NCBI GenBank assembly: GCA_036006425.1
Contig: DASYPQ010000027.1
Location: 186,001 to 250,000, forward strand
Origin: DASYPQ01 sp036006425
Lineage (GTDB): Bacteria > Planctomycetota > UBA1135 > GCA-002686595
Length of the DNA stretch: 64,000 nucleotides
Direction: 5' to 3'
Part shown: positions 33,381 to 43,080 of the stretch, one piece after another
Numbering within the stretch: the first letter of the stretch is position 1
Layout of the letters: each line of letters begins with the position of its first letter
The notes under the pieces: model-generated
Seen by the model: only the letters and a program-made list of their open reading frames with translations
What the model was told of the DNA's origin: nothing
Databases searched by the model: none
Position numbers and translations under genes: made by a program

Positions 33381-35066
33381 TCAGTCGGCCTCGAAGGCCG
33401 CGAACCACTTCTGGAACGCCTCGTTCTCGGGATCGAGCTCCGCCGCGAGACCCGCCTGCGTCCGCGCTTCGGGGATCTTGAGCTTCTTCTCCTCCACGTC
33501 CGCGTGCTCGGCCGCGGGCGGAGCGCTGCCCGGGTCCGTCGCCGGCTTCGCGAAGCGGCCCGCGATCACGCGCGAGAGCTCGTAGCGGAACGCGGCGCTC
33601 AGGGGATCCAGCTCGACCGCCTTCTCGAGGTCCTTGCGTCCCTCGGCGCGCTTCCCGAGCGCCGCGAGCGCGCGCCCGCGCGCCCAGTACGCGCGCGGAT
33701 CCGTCGTGCCGCCTTCGATCGCGGCGTCGAGGTCCTCGACCGCGGCCTTGAACTCGAGCTGCCGCACGGCGCTCAGACCGCGCTTGAGTCTCGCGACCGG
33801 CCCTTCGATCGGGATCGACGCGATGTACGTCTTCCATTCCTTCTCGAGATCCGTCGTGTCCTTCACGCCGAGCTTCGAGAGCAGGTACTTCTTGATGTCC
33901 TCGGGGCTGACGCGCTTCAGGCCGCCGCTCGTGTCGACCTTGAGCGGCTTCTCGAGCGAGTAGAGTCCCTTGAAGAAGCGCGCGAACGGCTTGGCGTACT
34001 TGCCGTCCTGGTACTGGTTCAGGAAGTAGATGAACGACCACGCGTGCGCGTACTGGAAGCCGTCGAACTCCTCGCGCTTCAGCATGAAGAGCTCTTCGAG
34101 CGTCGTGTCGCGGCGCGCGCCCGGCTTCGCCGATTTCTTGTCGCCGCCGGTATTCGGGCCCATCGCCTTCCCGGCCTGGATCGCCTGCTGCACGGTGAGG
34201 ATGCGGTCGGTCTGCACTTCGCCGGGGTGGATCGTGAGCTTGCCGTTCTTGTCGCGCTCGATCCGCGAGGAGCCGAAGTAGTCGGCGACGCCTTCGTTCA
34301 CCCAGATCTGCGGCTGGTACTGCTGGTCGACGAGGAACGTCAGGAGGTGCGTGCACTCGTGCAACGCGACCCAGCGCGTCCGCGCCGGCTCCTGCCAGTC
34401 GAGGAAGAAGTTCAGCGACTTCGCGGTGGGGGAGAAGAACCCGATGACGCCACCCGGCATCTGCCCCTCGCCCCAGGAGGACAAGGTCCGGAACTCCTCG
34501 CGGCTCTTGAAGATGTTCACCGCGAGCTTCGTGCGGCGCATCGTCGGCGTCGGATTGATCCCGATGCGGTCGTCCATCAGCCGGTAGTACGACTCGAGCA
34601 GCTCGGCGTACTCCTCGAGGAGCTCCGGCGACGTGTTCGTCTGGATCGCGAAGTGCTGCGTCTCCTTCGTCCAGCCGTGATCCCACTCCGAGTGCCGGGC
34701 GAGATCCTCCGTGCGCGCCTTGCTGCGCTCGAACTCGTGGCGCAGCTCGTCCTGGTACCCGGGCTTGCTGAACCACTTGCCCTTGTACCGGACGTACCCC
34801 TGCGCGAGCTTCTCGCGCTCGTCGTCGTTCTGCGGCACGTACGCCGACATGTCGCCCTCGATCTCGACCGACTGGATGCCGGCGTGGCTCGCGACGACGA
34901 TCTCGCCGTTCTCGAAGACGAAGCGGTAGCCCTTGCCCTCGACGGCCGCCTTCCGCGGATGGAGGATCCGTCCGTCCTCGGTGAGGATGCGGTCGGCGCG
35001 GCACAGCGGAGCGAGCAGCGCCGCGGCGGCGAGTGTCTGCGCCGCGAGAGCGCGGATCCGGCTCAC
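33381..35066 (-). CDS. DUF1570-type secreted gluzincin with C-terminal TPR
   Basis: A 561-residue exported protein: signal peptide in the first 24 residues, then a protease-like domain with His-Glu-Cys-Thr-His inside Ala-Leu-His-Glu-Cys-Thr-His-Leu-Leu and a following Asn-Glu-Gly-Val-Ala-Asp-Tyr-Phe, which gives the HExxH plus Glu arrangement of zinc proteases. About residues 440-560 are TPR-like. The GTG start at 35066 overlaps the stop of the preceding related gene (GTGA). Peptide substrates are unknown. An open frame extends far upstream but is only a byproduct of high GC. Confidence 0.8.
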   Translation of the reverse strand: MSRIRALAAQTLAAAALLAPLCRADRILTEDGRILHPRKAAVEGKGYRFVFENGEIVVASHAGIQSVEIEGDMSAYVPQNDDEREKLAQGYVRYKGKWFSKPGYQDELRHEFERSKARTEDLARHSEWDHGWTKETQHFAIQTNTSPELLEEYAELLESYYRLMDDRIGINPTPTMRRTKLAVNIFKSREEFRTLSSWGEGQMPGGVIGFFSPTAKSLNFFLDWQEPARTRWVALHECTHLLTFLVDQQYQPQIWVNEGVADYFGSSRIERDKNGKLTIHPGEVQTDRILTVQQAIQAGKAMGPNTGGDKKSAKPGARRDTTLEELFMLKREEFDGFQYAHAWSFIYFLNQYQDGKYAKPFARFFKGLYSLEKPLKVDTSGGLKRVSPEDIKKYLLSKLGVKDTTDLEKEWKTYIASIPIEGPVARLKRGLSAVRQLEFKAAVEDLDAAIEGGTTDPRAYWARGRALAALGKRAEGRKDLEKAVELDPLSAAFRYELSRVIAGRFAKPATDPGSAPPAAEHADVEEKKLKIPEARTQAGLAAELDPENEAFQKWFAAFEAD

Positions 35067-36676
35067 TTCGTGTACTCGAGCCACGCGGCCTGCAGCGCGT
35101 CGATGTCGACGCCGGTCAAGCACTGCTCGATCGCCTGCTCGGGCTTGCCCGTCGCGGCGAGCACGCGCAGGTAGTCCTCGAGGATCGTGTCCCACCGCGC
35201 GTCCCAGCCCTTCGCCTTGTTCTTCTTGCCGGTGCGCAGGAAGTAGATCAGGGACCAGCCCTCGGCGTAGGTCACGTAGCCGGTCGTGCCGAGCTTGTTC
35301 TGGCCGTAGTACTGCTTCTGGTCCCAGCGCATCAGCTCGGCGAGCGGGACGAACTCCTCCTGCTGGATCGCCTGCTTGATCGTCTCCTTGCGCCAGGGGT
35401 TCTTCTCCAGCGTGAAGCGCGCGTTCTTGTACACGTAGCCGCTGTAGAAATCGCCCGTGCCTTCGTTGTACCAGGAGTGCGGAGCGATGTTCCCGTAGAA
35501 GTAGTAGATGTACTGGTGGAACGCTTCGTGGTTCAGCGTGATCCACGTGTCGCCCTTGCCGCCGTTCGCGCGGTCGTCGTAGATCACGAGCTCCTGCGCG
35601 TTCGAGTCCCAGTGTCCGGCCGCCTGCGGCGGACCGCCGTAGCTGTGGTACTCGTCGGCGTTCTTGCAGACGCGCACGACGCTGCACTTCGCCTGCTCCG
35701 AGTTGTCCGTCACGATCCGCTCGGCGACGCCGGTCTTCGGCTTGTCCTTCGGCTCGTCGTCGGGTCCGTCCTCCTTCTTCGGCTTCTCGACGGCGCCCGT
35801 CTTCGCGAGCGCGGCCGCCTCGCGGATCTCCTTCGCCTTCGCCGCCGGGTAGTCCTGCTCGTAGACGGCGTGGATCGCCTCGAGACGGCCCATGAGCTCG
35901 TCGAGGAACGCCTTGTCGTCGTTGTCGGAGACGAAGAAGTAGTTCGGCGACTCGTACAGCTTCCATCCCGGCGTCCGCGTGAGCCTGTCCACGAGCTCCG
36001 CGCGCTTCTTGTCGCGCAGGCTCGCGTCCGCGGCGAGGTCGGGCTTGCCGGAAGCGACGTCGACCATCTTGAGCGAGCGCGCCATCTCCTTGAACGCGCC
36101 CTCGAACTTGCTCCAGCGTTTCGGATCGCCCGGACCCCAGCCGGCGAAGACGACGTCGACTTCGGGGGTGAGCTTGTACGTCATCGCGTAGAGGCGCACT
36201 TCCTCCTTCGCGTTCGAGAGCGTCGTGTTCAGGTAGACGCACTCGCTCGCCGCGACCTTGTTGATCTCGAGGTCCTTCGGCGTGCCGGGCTTGAAGCCCG
36301 TGAGTCCGTGCGCCTTGAGCCACTCGGGGAGGTTCTTGTCCTGCGCGACGAACTTCCGTTGTCCGGCGGGCTGCGCGGCCGCGGCCGGCGCCTTGCGCCG
36401 ATCGAACTTCAGGAGCCAGACGTGGAGGTCCATCGTCTCGCCCTTGCCGATCTGGACCTCCTTGTTCGTCTTCGGGTCGTACTTCGCGATCAGATTGCCG
36501 TCGTCGGGCGACGGCGGGATCAGGTCCCACTTCGCCGGCACGCGGATCTTGAACCCGAGATCCGTGCTGTCTGTGTAATACTCGCCCGCCTTGGGTTCTT
36601 GCGCGCGCGCGGGCGCGACGGCTGCACAAACCCAGAGGGCGAGGGCGATCGAAAGCTTCGAAGCCATGGTCTTCAT
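35063..36676 (-). CDS. DUF1570-like secreted metalloprotease
   Basis: A 537-residue exported protein with signal peptide Ala-Leu-Trp-Val-Cys-Ala-Ala-Val-Ala-Pro-Ala-Arg-Ala. The protease site is Leu-Asn-His-Glu-Ala-Phe-His-Gln, followed by Tyr-Asn-Glu-Gly-Thr-Gly-Asp-Phe-Tyr, the same order as in the downstream partner. An N-terminal domain of about 200 residues and a charged Lys/Glu/Asp-rich linker precede it. The ATG at 36676 has GGAGG nine bases ahead. Coupled expression of two related gluzincins suggests a joint role at the cell surface. Confidence 0.8.
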   Translation of the reverse strand: MKTMASKLSIALALWVCAAVAPARAQEPKAGEYYTDSTDLGFKIRVPAKWDLIPPSPDDGNLIAKYDPKTNKEVQIGKGETMDLHVWLLKFDRRKAPAAAAQPAGQRKFVAQDKNLPEWLKAHGLTGFKPGTPKDLEINKVAASECVYLNTTLSNAKEEVRLYAMTYKLTPEVDVVFAGWGPGDPKRWSKFEGAFKEMARSLKMVDVASGKPDLAADASLRDKKRAELVDRLTRTPGWKLYESPNYFFVSDNDDKAFLDELMGRLEAIHAVYEQDYPAAKAKEIREAAALAKTGAVEKPKKEDGPDDEPKDKPKTGVAERIVTDNSEQAKCSVVRVCKNADEYHSYGGPPQAAGHWDSNAQELVIYDDRANGGKGDTWITLNHEAFHQYIYYFYGNIAPHSWYNEGTGDFYSGYVYKNARFTLEKNPWRKETIKQAIQQEEFVPLAELMRWDQKQYYGQNKLGTTGYVTYAEGWSLIYFLRTGKKNKAKGWDARWDTILEDYLRVLAATGKPEQAIEQCLTGVDIDALQAAWLEYTK

Positions 36677-36706
36677 GCGGAGAAACCTCCGCCGGCAGTC
36701 GGCGCG

Positions 36707-36718
36707 GGAGTGCACTCC
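36707..36718. promoter_or_regulatory. 12-bp perfect palindrome in divergent intergenic region
   Basis: GGAGTGCACTCC lies 30 bases upstream of the DUF1570 start and 173 bases upstream of the CarboxypepD_reg gene, in the 214-base space between divergent genes. It could be an operator for a dimeric repressor; there is no other evidence. Confidence 0.3.
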
Positions 36719-36890
36719 ATCTGAGCATGGCCGGCGACGCCCGCGCAAGGCGCTCGCCCCGCGCGCAATCGGGCAGAGACCCCGCCAACGATCGCGGTAG
36801 TCGAGGCGTAGCGAGGACCCTCCCGACCCGGACGCGGCTCGCATCCCGCACGCCCGCTCCGGATGATGGAATCTCGGAGGAGCTCGAACC

Positions 36891-39800
36891 ATGCGTCCCC
36901 TGCCCCTGATCCTTCTGTTCGTCGCCCTGGCCTCGGCGCTCGTCGTGGCACTCCTGTTCGTCGGCCGCGGCGAGAGTGCACGACCCGACACCGCGAAGAG
37001 TCCGGCGAGTGCACTGCACGCGAGCGACCCGCACGAGACCCCGGCGTCCCCGCTCGACGCGACGGGTGCCTCCGGCGCGGACGCGAATCGCGCCGCGCCG
37101 GCCGCCGCGCCGGCGGCCGAGCCCGCGCGCGCTGCGGGTGCCGCGAAGAAGGAGACGCCGAGCGTCGGCCTCTCCGGGCGCGTCCTCGGCAACCTCGGCA
37201 AGCCCGTCGAAGGCGCGACGATCTACGCGGCCGAGGCGAACGACTTCCTCGGAGCTCCGCTCGACGAGATCGACCCCGACCGGATGGCCTGGGTCCGCCG
37301 CGCCTCCGCGACGACCGATCACGACGGGCGTTTCTCGATCCGCGCCGAGGCGCGCGGCAAGGTCGCGCTCGCCGTGCGCGCGCCGGGGTTCGCTCCGCTC
37401 GACCGGGAGCTCGCGGTCTCCGGCGTCGAGCGCGACGTCGGCGAGCTCGTCCTCGACGCCAGCGTCGTGCTCGCGGGCCGCGTCGTCGGCGCGAACGGAC
37501 GCGCGGTCGAGGGCGCTCGCATCGCGCGCGTGTCGGGCACGGAAGGCGGACTGCCGTTCTTCGGCGGCCCGACGGGCGCGACGGTCGCGACGACGAATGC
37601 GCAGGGAGAGTTCCGCGTCGACCAGCTCGCCGCGGGCCCGTGGCACCTCCTCGTGACGCACGAAGACCACCCGGACCATCTCGAGAACGGCGAGGCGGAC
37701 CGCGCCGGTGCCGTGCAGTCCGGCCTCCTCGTGACGCTCGAGGACGGCTCGGAGATCCAGGGCCGCGTCGTCGGCGCGCCCGCGGAGCTCCAGTCGAAGC
37801 TCTCCGTCCGCGCCGTCGCGCGCGGAGTGAACGGCGACGGCGTCGGCGCCGACTCGCCGAACGCGTTCGCGAGCTCCGTGCGATCGGTCGCCTGCGCTCC
37901 GGACGGCTCGTTCACGCTCAAGGGCCTGAAGTCGTCGCAGCGCTACCGCCTCACCGCGCAGCAGAAGACGCGCGACTTCTTCCGCGGCGCGCGCAGCGCC
38001 CCGGTGACCGCGCAAGCGGGCGACCACGGGGTCGAGCTCGCCTTCCGGCCGGACACGGCGCTCGTGTTCCAGGCCGTCGACGCGACGAGCGGCTTGCCGG
38101 TCGTCGAGCTGAACGTCCAGGCCGGGTACGCGTTCACGATGCCGCTGCTCGACGACGACGGGCGGCCGGTGAAGCGTTTCCCCGACGGGCGCGTGCGGTA
38201 CGGCGGCCTCCCCGGGGCGCCGCGCGCCGCCGGGCAAGGCGTCGTGCAGGCCGGGAGCGCCTCGGGCTCTGGGCTGAAGCTGCGCGTCGAGGCGCCGGGC
38301 TACCAGGTGCTCGAGCGCACGGACGTCCCGGTGATCGACGGCCAGGACAACGACCTCGGGATCGTGAAGCTCGAGCGCGCACCGCTCGTCACCGTGCTCG
38401 TGCTCGACGACGCGACGAGCGCGCCGATCGAGAACGCCTCGGTCAGCCTCGTCGAGGAGAACCCGCCCGGCGACCGGCGCCAGGCGCACATGGCCTTCAA
38501 CGTGGACGAGGACGATTCCGGGGACGCCGACATCTTCGCCTCGGGCGCGGCGCACCGCGCGCGGACCGGTCCCGACGGCAAGGCCTCGGTCACGAGCCTC
38601 CCCGGGAAGTCGGCGCGTCTCCGCGTCCGTCGCGCGGGCTACGCGCAGCACGAGAGCGAAGCGATCGCGCTCCCGCTCGATCAGAGCGTCGAGCGGACCG
38701 TCCGCCTCTCGGTCGGCGGAAGCGTGACGGTCGAGGTCGTCGACGCCCGCGGGGCCGCGCTCGCAGGCGCCGAGGTCGATCACCGCGGCCCGAACGCGAA
38801 CGCGGGCGAGATGTCGTTCTCGAACCAGGACGCCGCGACGGACGCGGACGGAAAGATCGTGTTCGACCACCTCGCCAGCGGGAAGCACCGCTTCCGCTTG
38901 CGGCAGGGCAGCGCGGGCGGCGTCTTCAACGTCGACGGCGGGCGCGCGATGGTGCGCCGCGTGTCGCGCGTCGGCGGACCGGAGGAGGAGGGCTGGAGTG
39001 CCGTCGACGTCGACGAGCACACCGCCGCGACCGTGCGCCTCGTGGCGCCCGAACGCGGGACGCTCGCCGGAAGGATCAGCGAGGGCGGCAAGCCTCTCCC
39101 AAACGCGACCGTCCGGTTGTCGCCGAAGGGCGAGGACGCGACGCCGATGCCGTTCCGGAGCGGCGGCAAGAACACGCACACCGACTCCCGTGGCGAGTAC
39201 ACGTTCGACGGGGTCGACGAGGGGGAATACTCGGTCTCGATCGAGCACGCGACGCGCGCGATGGCGTTCGACGCGCAGACGCGCGTGCGCGCCGGCGAGA
39301 ACCGGTTCGACCTCGACCTGCCCGTCGCGATCGTCGAAGGCACGGTCACCGGCGAGGACGGGAAGCCGGTCGCCGGAGTGCGCGTCCACGCCGAGCGCGC
39401 GCTCGCAGCGGGCGGCGGACGGCGGCCGATGGCGATCGCCCTCATGGTGACCGCGGACGGAAGCGACGAGCCCGAGGTGAACGTCAGCACGGGCGACGGA
39501 GGCGGCTCGACGGTGGCGACGGACGCGGACGGCCGCTACTCGCTGCGCGGCGTGCTCCCCGACGTCGACCTCGTCGTCGAGGGGAACGGGAAGGACACGC
39601 AGCCGGCGCGCTCGGGCAATTTCAGCGTGGCTTCCGACCAGACGAAGAAGGGGGTCGACCTCAAGCTCGAGCGCGGCGGCACGCTCGTCGTCACGGTGCA
39701 GCGCCCGGGAGGCGCCGCCGCGGGCGGCTACCTCGCGCGCGCGACGCTCGACGGGGGGAATTCCGTCCCGAAGGTCCAGATGGTCGGGCCGAGCGGCACG

Positions 39801-39953
39801 ACGAAGCTCACCGGGCTGAAGCCCGGCAAGTGGCGCGTCCACCTCGACGCGCTCCAGGGGCTCCCGACGGGGAACGCGGACAATCCGATCCCCGAGCGCG
39901 AGGTCGACGTCCAGGTCGGCGAGACCGCGCACGCGACGTTCGAGATTCCCTAG
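36891..39953 (+). CDS. large anchored protein of repeated CarboxypepD_reg-like domains (copy 1)
   Basis: A 1020-residue protein with an N-terminal signal anchor (residues 5-25) and a Pro/Ala-rich spacer to about residue 90. After that come at least six beta-sandwich units of the carboxypeptidase regulatory-like type, each opening with a pattern like Gly-Arg-Val-x-(5)-Gly-x-Pro-Val-x-Gly-Ala (for example Ser-Gly-Arg-Val-Leu-Gly-Asn-Leu-Gly-Lys-Pro-Val-Glu-Gly-Ala). Such domains are surface-exposed, binding or structural. GGAGGAGC stands six bases before the ATG. It is a paralogue of the next gene; both lack an evident enzyme domain. Confidence 0.82.
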   Translation: MRPLPLILLFVALASALVVALLFVGRGESARPDTAKSPASALHASDPHETPASPLDATGASGADANRAAPAAAPAAEPARAAGAAKKETPSVGLSGRVLGNLGKPVEGATIYAAEANDFLGAPLDEIDPDRMAWVRRASATTDHDGRFSIRAEARGKVALAVRAPGFAPLDRELAVSGVERDVGELVLDASVVLAGRVVGANGRAVEGARIARVSGTEGGLPFFGGPTGATVATTNAQGEFRVDQLAAGPWHLLVTHEDHPDHLENGEADRAGAVQSGLLVTLEDGSEIQGRVVGAPAELQSKLSVRAVARGVNGDGVGADSPNAFASSVRSVACAPDGSFTLKGLKSSQRYRLTAQQKTRDFFRGARSAPVTAQAGDHGVELAFRPDTALVFQAVDATSGLPVVELNVQAGYAFTMPLLDDDGRPVKRFPDGRVRYGGLPGAPRAAGQGVVQAGSASGSGLKLRVEAPGYQVLERTDVPVIDGQDNDLGIVKLERAPLVTVLVLDDATSAPIENASVSLVEENPPGDRRQAHMAFNVDEDDSGDADIFASGAAHRARTGPDGKASVTSLPGKSARLRVRRAGYAQHESEAIALPLDQSVERTVRLSVGGSVTVEVVDARGAALAGAEVDHRGPNANAGEMSFSNQDAATDADGKIVFDHLASGKHRFRLRQGSAGGVFNVDGGRAMVRRVSRVGGPEEEGWSAVDVDEHTAATVRLVAPERGTLAGRISEGGKPLPNATVRLSPKGEDATPMPFRSGGKNTHTDSRGEYTFDGVDEGEYSVSIEHATRAMAFDAQTRVRAGENRFDLDLPVAIVEGTVTGEDGKPVAGVRVHAERALAAGGGRRPMAIALMVTADGSDEPEVNVSTGDGGGSTVATDADGRYSLRGVLPDVDLVVEGNGKDTQPARSGNFSVASDQTKKGVDLKLERGGTLVVTVQRPGGAAAGGYLARATLDGGNSVPKVQMVGPSGTTKLTGLKPGKWRVHLDALQGLPTGNADNPIPEREVDVQVGETAHATFEIP

Positions 39954-40059
39954 CCGCGCGACGTCGGCCGGAAGGGCCGAGCGGCCGATGGCGCGGATGC
40001 TCCGCGTCGGATCTACTGGAACGGCGGCCGTCGCAGTCGATCGCCGCGTCCGAACTCGC

Positions 40060-43000
40060 ATGCGCCCGATCCATCTGGGGCTCGCAGCACTGCTGCTCGC
40101 CGCGGCACTCGCCGCGCTGTGGGTGTCTCTCGATCTCTCGCCCTGGATCGCGCACGCGGGCGCGGGTCGGGACGCGCCGACGGCGCTGGCGAACGCGTCT
40201 CTCGAGCTCGCGGCGGGCGCCGCGGACGCGCAGACGCCGGCGCAGGATGCCGCGGCGACGCGCGTCGCCCTCGCGCCCGCCGAGGATCCCGTCGCAGCGG
40301 CGGTCGAGCGGAAGGCACCGGAGCTCCCGCACGTCACCGGTCGCATCGTCGATCCGAAAGGTGCCGGGATCGCCGGCGCGACCGTCTTCGCCGCGAGCGG
40401 CACGTCGTGGATCCAGATCCCGCTCGACGTCGAGCCCGAGGCGCTGCCGCGCGGCTGGATCCGCGTCGAGCGCACGACGACGGACGCCGAAGGCCGCTTC
40501 GAGTTCGCGACCCTGAAACCGGGGCCGCTGCGCGTCGCCGCCCGCGCCGCCGGATTCGCGCCGCGGTACGAGGACCGCCTCGACCTCCCCGACCGCCCGG
40601 ACTGCGCGCTCCCGGACCTCGCGATGGAGCCCGGCGTCGTCCTGTCCGGACGCGTCGTCGACGCCGACGGCAAGGCCGTGGAGGGAGCGACGCTGCTCTC
40701 CGCTCTCGCGGGCGCCGCGTCCGGCAGCACGAAGGTCACGCTGCCGGGCCGCGGCATTCCGCTCGCGACGAGCGACGCCGAGGGCGCGTTCCGCGTCGAC
40801 CAGCTCGCCTCCGGCCCGTGGAAGCTGATCATCGACGCGCCCGGTCAGGCGATCTCGGAGGAGGAAGGTCGCACGGAGCGCGCCGGCGAGCACCAGTCGG
40901 GGCTCGTGTTCCGCGTCGAGCGCGGGTTCGAGGTGCTCGGCCGCGTGCGCGCGGAGTTCGGGACGCTGCCGGAGGGACTGCGCATCGGTGCGCGCCCGAG
41001 CCCGGAACGCGAGAACGGCCCGCGCGGTCCCGCGAGCGAGGCCGAGGACGTCCCCGGCGCGTCGGACACGCGCGCGCGCTTCGCCACGTGCACGGCGGAC
41101 GGGAGCTTCGTCGTGCGCGGGGTGAAGAGCGGCGTCCGCTACAGCCTGACGCTTTCGAAGGCGAGCGACGAGCCCGGCGGATGGAAGCGGATCCGCGCGA
41201 CGGACCCCGTGTTCGCGTGGGCGGGCCAGCGCGGGCTCGAGATCCTGTACCGGCCCGAATCCGCGCTCGTGTTCCGCGTGCTCGACGGTCGCACCGGCGC
41301 GCCGCTCACGTCGTTCGGGGTCTGGGCCGGGGTCGGGCGCGAACAGCCGTTGCGCGACGAGAAGAACCAGGCCGTGCACGAGTTCAAGGACGGTCGCGTC
41401 CGCTTCGGGGAGCTGCGCCCGAAGCGCGGCGGGCCCGCGGTCCTGCTGCGCGTCGCCGCGAACGGCTTCAAGGACCTCGAGCGAAAGGACGTCGCGCTCG
41501 ATCCGGCGCAGGAGCTCGACCTCGGCGACCTCACGCTCGAGGCGAGCCCGCTCGTGCTCGCGCGCGTGCTCGACGACAGGACGGGGACGCCCGTCGACGG
41601 CGCGCGCGTGATCGTCGGCACGAAGAGCGACCAGGACGTGCTCCAGCGGCTCGATCGCACGCAGGACACCGACCTCTGGGGCCAGTCGGACATCCGGTAC
41701 GCGCGCACGGACGCGAAGGGTCTCGCGCGGCTCTCGAGCCTGCCGGGCAAGGCGGCGATCGCCTGCGCGTGCGCGAAGGGTTTCCTCGCCAGCGAACCGC
41801 TCCACGTGACGCTGCCCGCGGACCGCGACCAGGAGATCGAGCTGCGCCTGAAGCACGGCGGGACGATCGTCGTCCGCGTGCGCGACACGCGCGGGCAACC
41901 CGTCGAGGGCGTCGCGCTCGAGCACAAGCAGCCCGCGCGCGATCCGGAGGACGAGGATTCGGCGATCGATTCGAGATCCCTCAAGACGGACTCCGCCGGG
42001 CTCGTGCAGTTCGACGCGCTCGCCCCCGGCACGCACGCGTTCCGCGTCAGCGACCGCCCGCAGGACGGCGTGTGGTTCGACGAGCAGAACGACGCGCACC
42101 AGGAAGCGTGGGTGGAGTCGGTCGTCGCCGAGGGGAGCCAGGCGACGCTCGAATTCTCCGCGCCGGCGCGCGGCGGGCTGTTCGGCGTCGTGCGCGAAGG
42201 CGGGCGGCCGCTCGAGGGAGCGCAGCTCCACCTCGAGGAGATCCGCGCCGGCGGCGAGCACACCCGCGGCTGGTTCTCGCCCGGCACGAACGATCCGTCG
42301 ACGACGATCTCGGACGCGGACGGGCGCTATCGGTACGAAGGACTGCGCTGCGGGAGCTACCGGCTCCAGGTGGCGCACGGCTCGCGCCGGATGGCGGCCG
42401 TCTTCGACGTCGCGATCGAGAGCCCCGCGCGCCCGTTCGACGTCGACCTCGACGTCGCGAGCATCGAAGGCCGCGTCACCGGCGAGGACGGAGAGGCGCT
42501 CCCGGGGATCGACGTCCAGGCGATGAGCGTCCAGCGCGACGACGGCGGGGTGGGGAGCTGGCGGATGGTCGTCACCGAGGACGACCGCGGCTTGCCGCGC
42601 GTCGACTACCGGCAGGAGTCGAGACCGAACGCGAAGACCGACGCCGCGGGCCGCTTCGTGCTGCGCGGCGTGCGCACGGGGGAACCGCTCGTCGTCACCG
42701 CCAGCGGCGAGAAGGTGGTGTCCGGGCGCGTCGAGGGGATCACGGTGGGGCCGGACGAGGCGCGCCGCGGCGTCGACTTCGTGCTCAAGGCCGCGGGCGT
42801 GATCGAGGTCACTCTCGCCGGCAACCCGCAGCGACTGCGCGGGCAGCAGGGCTGGTACCAGCTCCGCGCGTTCCGGATCGGGGAGGACGGCAAGCAGGAT
42901 CTCGCGCAGACGAACTACCTCGGCGGCTGGAACCCGGTGTGCAGGATGCGGTCCCTCCGGCCGGGGAAGTACAAGGTCGCGATCAACGCCGGAGGCGACG

Positions 43001-43080
43001 AGTCCGCTGCGATCCTGAGCGAGCAGGAAGTCGAAGTCGTCGCGGGCCAGGTCTCGAAAGTCGTCCTCGATCCGCGATGA
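40060..43080 (+). CDS. large anchored protein of repeated CarboxypepD_reg-like domains (copy 2)
   Basis: A 1006-residue protein with the same plan as the preceding gene: signal anchor (about residues 5-22), a spacer, then repeated units such as Thr-Gly-Arg-Ile-Val-Asp-Pro-Lys-Gly-Ala-Gly-Ile-Ala-Gly-Ala and Glu-Gly-Arg-Val-Thr-Gly-Glu-Asp-Gly-Glu. The two also match outside the repeats (Phe-Arg-Val-Asp-Gln-Leu-Ala-x-Gly-Pro-Trp). The ATG at 40060 is preferred to one at 39988 because the signal anchor starts there. The stop overlaps the start of a HAD phosphatase gene (ATGA). Confidence 0.82.
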   Translation: MRPIHLGLAALLLAAALAALWVSLDLSPWIAHAGAGRDAPTALANASLELAAGAADAQTPAQDAAATRVALAPAEDPVAAAVERKAPELPHVTGRIVDPKGAGIAGATVFAASGTSWIQIPLDVEPEALPRGWIRVERTTTDAEGRFEFATLKPGPLRVAARAAGFAPRYEDRLDLPDRPDCALPDLAMEPGVVLSGRVVDADGKAVEGATLLSALAGAASGSTKVTLPGRGIPLATSDAEGAFRVDQLASGPWKLIIDAPGQAISEEEGRTERAGEHQSGLVFRVERGFEVLGRVRAEFGTLPEGLRIGARPSPERENGPRGPASEAEDVPGASDTRARFATCTADGSFVVRGVKSGVRYSLTLSKASDEPGGWKRIRATDPVFAWAGQRGLEILYRPESALVFRVLDGRTGAPLTSFGVWAGVGREQPLRDEKNQAVHEFKDGRVRFGELRPKRGGPAVLLRVAANGFKDLERKDVALDPAQELDLGDLTLEASPLVLARVLDDRTGTPVDGARVIVGTKSDQDVLQRLDRTQDTDLWGQSDIRYARTDAKGLARLSSLPGKAAIACACAKGFLASEPLHVTLPADRDQEIELRLKHGGTIVVRVRDTRGQPVEGVALEHKQPARDPEDEDSAIDSRSLKTDSAGLVQFDALAPGTHAFRVSDRPQDGVWFDEQNDAHQEAWVESVVAEGSQATLEFSAPARGGLFGVVREGGRPLEGAQLHLEEIRAGGEHTRGWFSPGTNDPSTTISDADGRYRYEGLRCGSYRLQVAHGSRRMAAVFDVAIESPARPFDVDLDVASIEGRVTGEDGEALPGIDVQAMSVQRDDGGVGSWRMVVTEDDRGLPRVDYRQESRPNAKTDAAGRFVLRGVRTGEPLVVTASGEKVVSGRVEGITVGPDEARRGVDFVLKAAGVIEVTLAGNPQRLRGQQGWYQLRAFRIGEDGKQDLAQTNYLGGWNPVCRMRSLRPGKYKVAINAGGDESAAILSEQEVEVVAGQVSKVVLDPR

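Noticed and set aside
35067..40832. Upstream extension of the DUF1570 gene to a 2483-residue frame
   Set aside because: It runs antisense through the first CarboxypepD_reg gene and out of frame through the partner protease. The signal peptide and GTGA overlap place the real start at 35066.
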